63,192 bases of DNA from assembly GCA_037479115.1 (NCBI GenBank), contig JBBFLK010000018.1:1-63192 (forward strand), read 5' to 3'. This document shows, in pieces, positions 60,290 through 63,192 of the stretch. Position 1 is the first letter of the stretch; each line of letters starts with the position of its first letter. Both the position numbers and the translations under genes were made by a program. The stretch comes from Anaerohalosphaeraceae bacterium (lineage in GTDB: Bacteria; Planctomycetota; Phycisphaerae; Sedimentisphaerales; Anaerohalosphaeraceae). The notes under the pieces were generated by a model that saw only the letters and a list, made by a program, of their open reading frames with translations, had not been told where the DNA came from and did not search any database.

Positions 60290-61429
60290 ATGATAAATTG
60301 GGATGTAGCGTTTGTACAGGAGTCAGTTATGGGGCAGCCAGTGTTGTATCATTACGGCAGGTTTCCGCCGACAAACATCCAGTGGGATAAACTGATTTCA
60401 CTAATTGGACCGGCGACGGGAGCTTTGACGCGTTATGATGGTGTCTTATCCGTTATTAGGAATCCATCGGTTCTTTTGTCTCCTTTAACAACACAGGAGG
60501 CGGTTCTTTCCTCAAGAATCGAGGGAACACAGGCCACCCTCGGAGAAGTGCTTGAGTATGAAGCGGAAAAAGACGGGAATGGCTTTCCAGAGGAGAAAAA
60601 AGAAGATATTTTTGAAATATTAAATTATCGCCAAGCTATATGGAAAGCTGTTGAACTCCTGAAGAAATTACCTCTTTGCGGCCGTGTGATCTGTGAGGCG
60701 CATCGGGTTCTAAACAAAGCGCCCGGAGAATATCGGAAAACACAAAATTGGATTGGCCCGCATGGCTGTTCCCTTGAGCAGGCTCGATTTGTTCCGATTT
60801 CTCCAGACCAACTGCCTGATGGAATCAGCGCATGGGAGAAATACATCCACCAGGAAACTCCAGATAAACTCGTGCAACTAGCTGTTCTGCATGCAGAATT
60901 TGAGGCCCTGCATCCATTTTATGATGGTAATGGTCGAATCGGAAGGTTGTTTGTCCCCTTATTTTTATATAAAACAGAACTCATTAAAAGTCCTACATTT
61001 TATATAAGTGCTTATTTTGAGGCAAATCGCGAGGAATATTATGAGCGGCTCCTGGCAGTCTCCCGTGATAATGATTGGACTGGTTGGTGTCAATTTTTCT
61101 TAAAAGCTATTGAGAGCCAAGCCAGAGAGAATCAAGAAAAGGCGACAAAAATCCTTCAGTTATATGAAGAAAAGAAAAACCAGATACAGGAGATTACTCG
61201 TTCCCAATATACCCTACATATCTTAGACTTTATTTTCGAAAATCCTATATTTAAGGCAACCACTTTAGCAAAAATAGGAAAAATTCCGGAATCCTCTGCA
61301 AAAAAACTTCTGATTGATTTACGTAATGCTAATGTTATCAAGACATTAAAACAAGCAAGCGGGCGAAGGGCGGCTGTATTTGTATTTCATGAATTGCTGA
61401 ATATTGCCGAAGGGCGGGAGGTTTTTTGA
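60290..61429 (+). CDS. Fic family protein, class II auto-inhibited
   Basis: 379 residues from ATG 60290 (a GTG three codons earlier is possible). The Fic/DOC N-terminal domain comes first. S74-S75-R76-I77-E78-G79 fits the class II inhibitory motif [ST]xxxE[GN]. The catalytic motif HPFYDGNGRIGR begins at His208. The C-terminal 100 residues look like a winged-helix DNA-binding region (SQYTLHILDFIFENPIFKATTLAKI, SSAKKLLIDLRNANVIKTL). Fic enzymes transfer AMP or other groups to target hydroxyls. The gene is AT-rich, with a short leader, isolated and without an antitoxin gene, consistent with acquisition and with the built-in inhibitor acting as its own control. Confidence 0.92.
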   Translation: MINWDVAFVQESVMGQPVLYHYGRFPPTNIQWDKLISLIGPATGALTRYDGVLSVIRNPSVLLSPLTTQEAVLSSRIEGTQATLGEVLEYEAEKDGNGFPEEKKEDIFEILNYRQAIWKAVELLKKLPLCGRVICEAHRVLNKAPGEYRKTQNWIGPHGCSLEQARFVPISPDQLPDGISAWEKYIHQETPDKLVQLAVLHAEFEALHPFYDGNGRIGRLFVPLFLYKTELIKSPTFYISAYFEANREEYYERLLAVSRDNDWTGWCQFFLKAIESQARENQEKATKILQLYEEKKNQIQEITRSQYTLHILDFIFENPIFKATTLAKIGKIPESSAKKLLIDLRNANVIKTLKQASGRRAAVFVFHELLNIAEGREVF

Positions 61430-61454
61430 GGATATTCAAATAACCACAAGTTCA

Positions 61455-61491
61455 TTTGTGGATACTGAAAGGGGGTTCTGATATCCACAAA
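61455..61491. repeat. 10-bp perfect inverted repeat after the Fic gene
   Basis: TTTGTGGATA (61455-61464) and TATCCACAAA (61482-61491) are separated by 17 bases. No T run follows, so it is more likely a binding site or remnant than a terminator. Confidence 0.5.
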
Positions 61492-61552
61492 ATAAGTTGT
61501 CGGTATTGGAGTATCCGCAAAGGTCTGCAAAGAGGTAAAAACAGATAGGGAA

Positions 61553-63192
61553 TTATTGCAAAAATAGAATGGAACGTCGGGAGATGATGTCGCTGATAAG
61601 ATGAAGGGAAATGCCGAGTATGTCGAGGCAGATAAGCCGGATTGTGTCGGAATAATCGGCGGCGTCGGGGAGGACCTCCTCCAGAGCATTCGGGCAATTC
61701 AGGAACCATTCCGCGCGGAAAAGGACCTCCGGCCGGGCCGGAAAGACGGCCATATAGAAGATGTCGCTTTCGACCAAATCCTGAAAGAAATGCGTCCCAA
61801 AGGACAGGTCGGGGATGAGATTGCTCCCCTCGCAGGCAATTTCGGCCAGCACAGAGACATTGCTGATTTCGGCAAACCGCACCGGCACGCCCAGCGAAGG
61901 GGTACTGGTACCCCAGCGTCCGGGGCCCAAAAGCATCACGGATGTCTTTTCGCGGTCTTCAATCATTCGGTTGAGCCGGCCGATGAGACGGGCGACTTCG
62001 TATTTTTGGTTCTGCGGGCGCTCCAGATAGGGTTCCGGAACCACATAAATAATCCGATGGATGGGCAATGAGACGCTCGGCCCCATCGTAAAGCCCTCTG
62101 TCCGGAGAAGAATCTTTTCATCCGGAACTGTGGTGGGCATCCGGACATCGGCCCGGATGCCTTTGGTCTGCAGCGGCCGGCACTGGACAAGATTGATTCG
62201 CAGCTGGCCGTCCTGCGTGAAATTAACGGTAAACTCTATATCAACCGGATACTGATAGGCGGCCTCGAGTGTTTTTAAGAGCCGATGCATCAGCTGCGGA
62301 AAGGCCGTTTCAGCCAGCAGTTTGCGGAAGGTAACCAGATAGTAGGTTTTGGCGTCAGAGCGTCCCGTTTCCTGCAGCCGGCGCATCAGGTATTCATCCG
62401 GAGAAACAATCAGGTCCAGCGGCAGGTCCAGCGGCTCGGACAAAATCTCCTGCACATCGATGGCCTTGAGGCGGTTTTCCTGCACATCGAGCAGGTCGAT
62501 TTTGTGCTGGGAGAAGCGGCCGGCACCATCACGGTCGGCATAGGGCCGCACGAGCGGGTCGTCCAGAGCGATCGTCTGCGGGTAGTCATCCTCCACACGG
62601 TCCACGGCGCGGGTGCCCAGTCCAAAGACCAGCCGCAGCATCCCGGCTTTCGGGTCCAGCGAGGCATTCCAAACAAAGGTATTATACGAAACACCTACCC
62701 CTGCCATGGCCGGAAAATAGTAATGCCGATGATAAGCGCCGGAGACCCGCTGAACCAGCAGCGCCATCTGTTCATCGTGTCCGGCCAGGCCCCGCTGGAG
62801 CCGATAAGTGAGGGCGTTTTCATTCATCGTACTGGCAAAAATGCGGCGGACGGCCTCTTCAAAGCGGGCCAGACGCTCCTCGGGGTCGCCCTGATTGACC
62901 AGAAAGATGCTTTCGTATTTGCCGGCAAAGGCGTTGCCGAAGGAATCCTCCAAGAGACTGCTGGAGCGTACGATGATAGGCGACTGGCCGAAGTACTCCA
63001 TCATTTCCTGAAACTGCCGGCGAATGGGCTCGGGGAATTTGCCGTGCAGCATTTTGTCCTTCAGTTCGGCGGCGGCGCGGAAGTAGCCCTCCGACGTTTT
63101 CTGCTCCATAAAGAGTTTCCACCAGCCGTTTTCGACAATGTAGTGCCGTTTCCAAAAAATAATTTTAGCATTTTCTAAATTCAAGACTTGCG
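61553..63192 (-). CDS. PEP/pyruvate-binding (PPDK N-terminal-like) protein, 5-prime truncated
   Basis: At least 546 residues; the frame is open to the window edge, so the start lies outside. PIIVRSSSLLEDSFGNAFAGKYESIF and VDIEFTVNFTQDGQLRINLVQCRPLQ match the nucleotide-binding N-terminal domain of pyruvate phosphate dikinase and PEP synthase. GPGRWGTSTPSLGVPV occurs late. The phosphohistidine and PEP/pyruvate barrel domains are not seen in the visible part, so a full dikinase is not indicated. Proteins with only this domain may use a partner or have a different reaction. It converges with the Fic gene. Confidence 0.75.
   Translation of the reverse strand, partial: QVLNLENAKIIFWKRHYIVENGWWKLFMEQKTSEGYFRAAAELKDKMLHGKFPEPIRRQFQEMMEYFGQSPIIVRSSSLLEDSFGNAFAGKYESIFLVNQGDPEERLARFEEAVRRIFASTMNENALTYRLQRGLAGHDEQMALLVQRVSGAYHRHYYFPAMAGVGVSYNTFVWNASLDPKAGMLRLVFGLGTRAVDRVEDDYPQTIALDDPLVRPYADRDGAGRFSQHKIDLLDVQENRLKAIDVQEILSEPLDLPLDLIVSPDEYLMRRLQETGRSDAKTYYLVTFRKLLAETAFPQLMHRLLKTLEAAYQYPVDIEFTVNFTQDGQLRINLVQCRPLQTKGIRADVRMPTTVPDEKILLRTEGFTMGPSVSLPIHRIIYVVPEPYLERPQNQKYEVARLIGRLNRMIEDREKTSVMLLGPGRWGTSTPSLGVPVRFAEISNVSVLAEIACEGSNLIPDLSFGTHFFQDLVESDIFYMAVFPARPEVLFRAEWFLNCPNALEEVLPDAADYSDTIRLICLDILGISLHLISDIISRRSILFLQ

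Noticed and set aside
1-63192. tRNA, rRNA, transposase or phage genes
   Set aside because: No cloverleaf, rRNA segment or integrase/transposase motif was recognised by reading the intergenic regions and proteins. A dedicated RNA search was not possible here.

Overview
The window looks like chromosomal DNA of a polysaccharide-degrading planctomycete, most likely of the Phycisphaerae/Sedimentisphaerales type. This is inferred from co-occurring marks: an ECF sigma factor of the Rhodopirellula/Verrucomicrobium type coupled to a FecR-like anti-sigma protein, exported proteins ending in PEP-CTERM or in short dockerin-like repeats, orphan prepilin-leader proteins, a bacterial V-type ATPase operon, and many secreted pectin- and glucan-active enzymes. 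No rRNA or tRNA gene, transposase or CRISPR array was seen. Most of the DNA is GC-rich; two AT-rich islands (about 4.5-6.1 kb and 59.9-61.5 kb) stand out.

Layout. 0.2-4.5 kb: GH127-type glycosidase with a coupled small membrane protein, a lipoprotein peptidyl-prolyl isomerase, and a separately transcribed 31-residue membrane peptide. 4.9-9.0 kb: an unrecognised AT-rich cysteine-rich gene, ApbE, and a B12-binding-type radical SAM protein whose start codon lies inside a perfect palindrome. 9.0-20.7 kb: a divergent pectin island, with two pectate-lyase proteins (one a very large lyase/six-hairpin hydrolase chimera) on one side and esterase, DUF4861, KduI, KduD and a KdgK-like kinase on the other. 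20.7-25.4 kb: DUF72, two prepilin-leader proteins and a GAF-PP2C phosphatase. 25.5-30.5 kb: cmk-plsC-ispH-rpsA housekeeping cluster and a TauE-type permease. 30.5-31.2 kb: an 18-bp minisatellite combined with inverted repeats. 31.2-34.5 kb: GH106-type rhamnosidase. 34.7-44.4 kb: a cytidylate-kinase-like gene and a nine-gene V-ATPase operon. 44.5-50.8 kb: a four-gene cluster that looks like a membrane-tethered Hsp70 machine. 50.9-54.4 kb: GH5 glucanase coupled to GH94 cellobiose phosphorylase. 54.6-59.9 kb: sigma factor, FecR-NPCBM protein, LamG/dockerin protein and PEP-CTERM protein. 60.3-63.2 kb: a Fic protein and a truncated PEP/pyruvate-binding protein.

How the parts fit. Lyases, rhamnosidase and GH127 would release unsaturated uronates, rhamnose and arabinose-type sugars from pectin. 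KduI, KduD and KdgK convert the uronates to 2-keto-3-deoxy-6-phosphogluconate; no aldolase gene is present here. GH5 and GH94 form a separate beta-glucan route that yields glucose-1-phosphate. The V-ATPase c-subunit carries the sodium-ligand set known from Enterococcus hirae NtpK, so it is predicted to couple to Na+. The most unusual item is the 44.5-50.8 kb cluster: an Hsp70 without a helical lid, a GrpE-like head on a two-helix membrane anchor, and a DjlA-like TerB plus J-like protein on a one-helix anchor, next to a polytopic membrane protein. It has its own promoter and a leader motif shared with one other promoter in the window.
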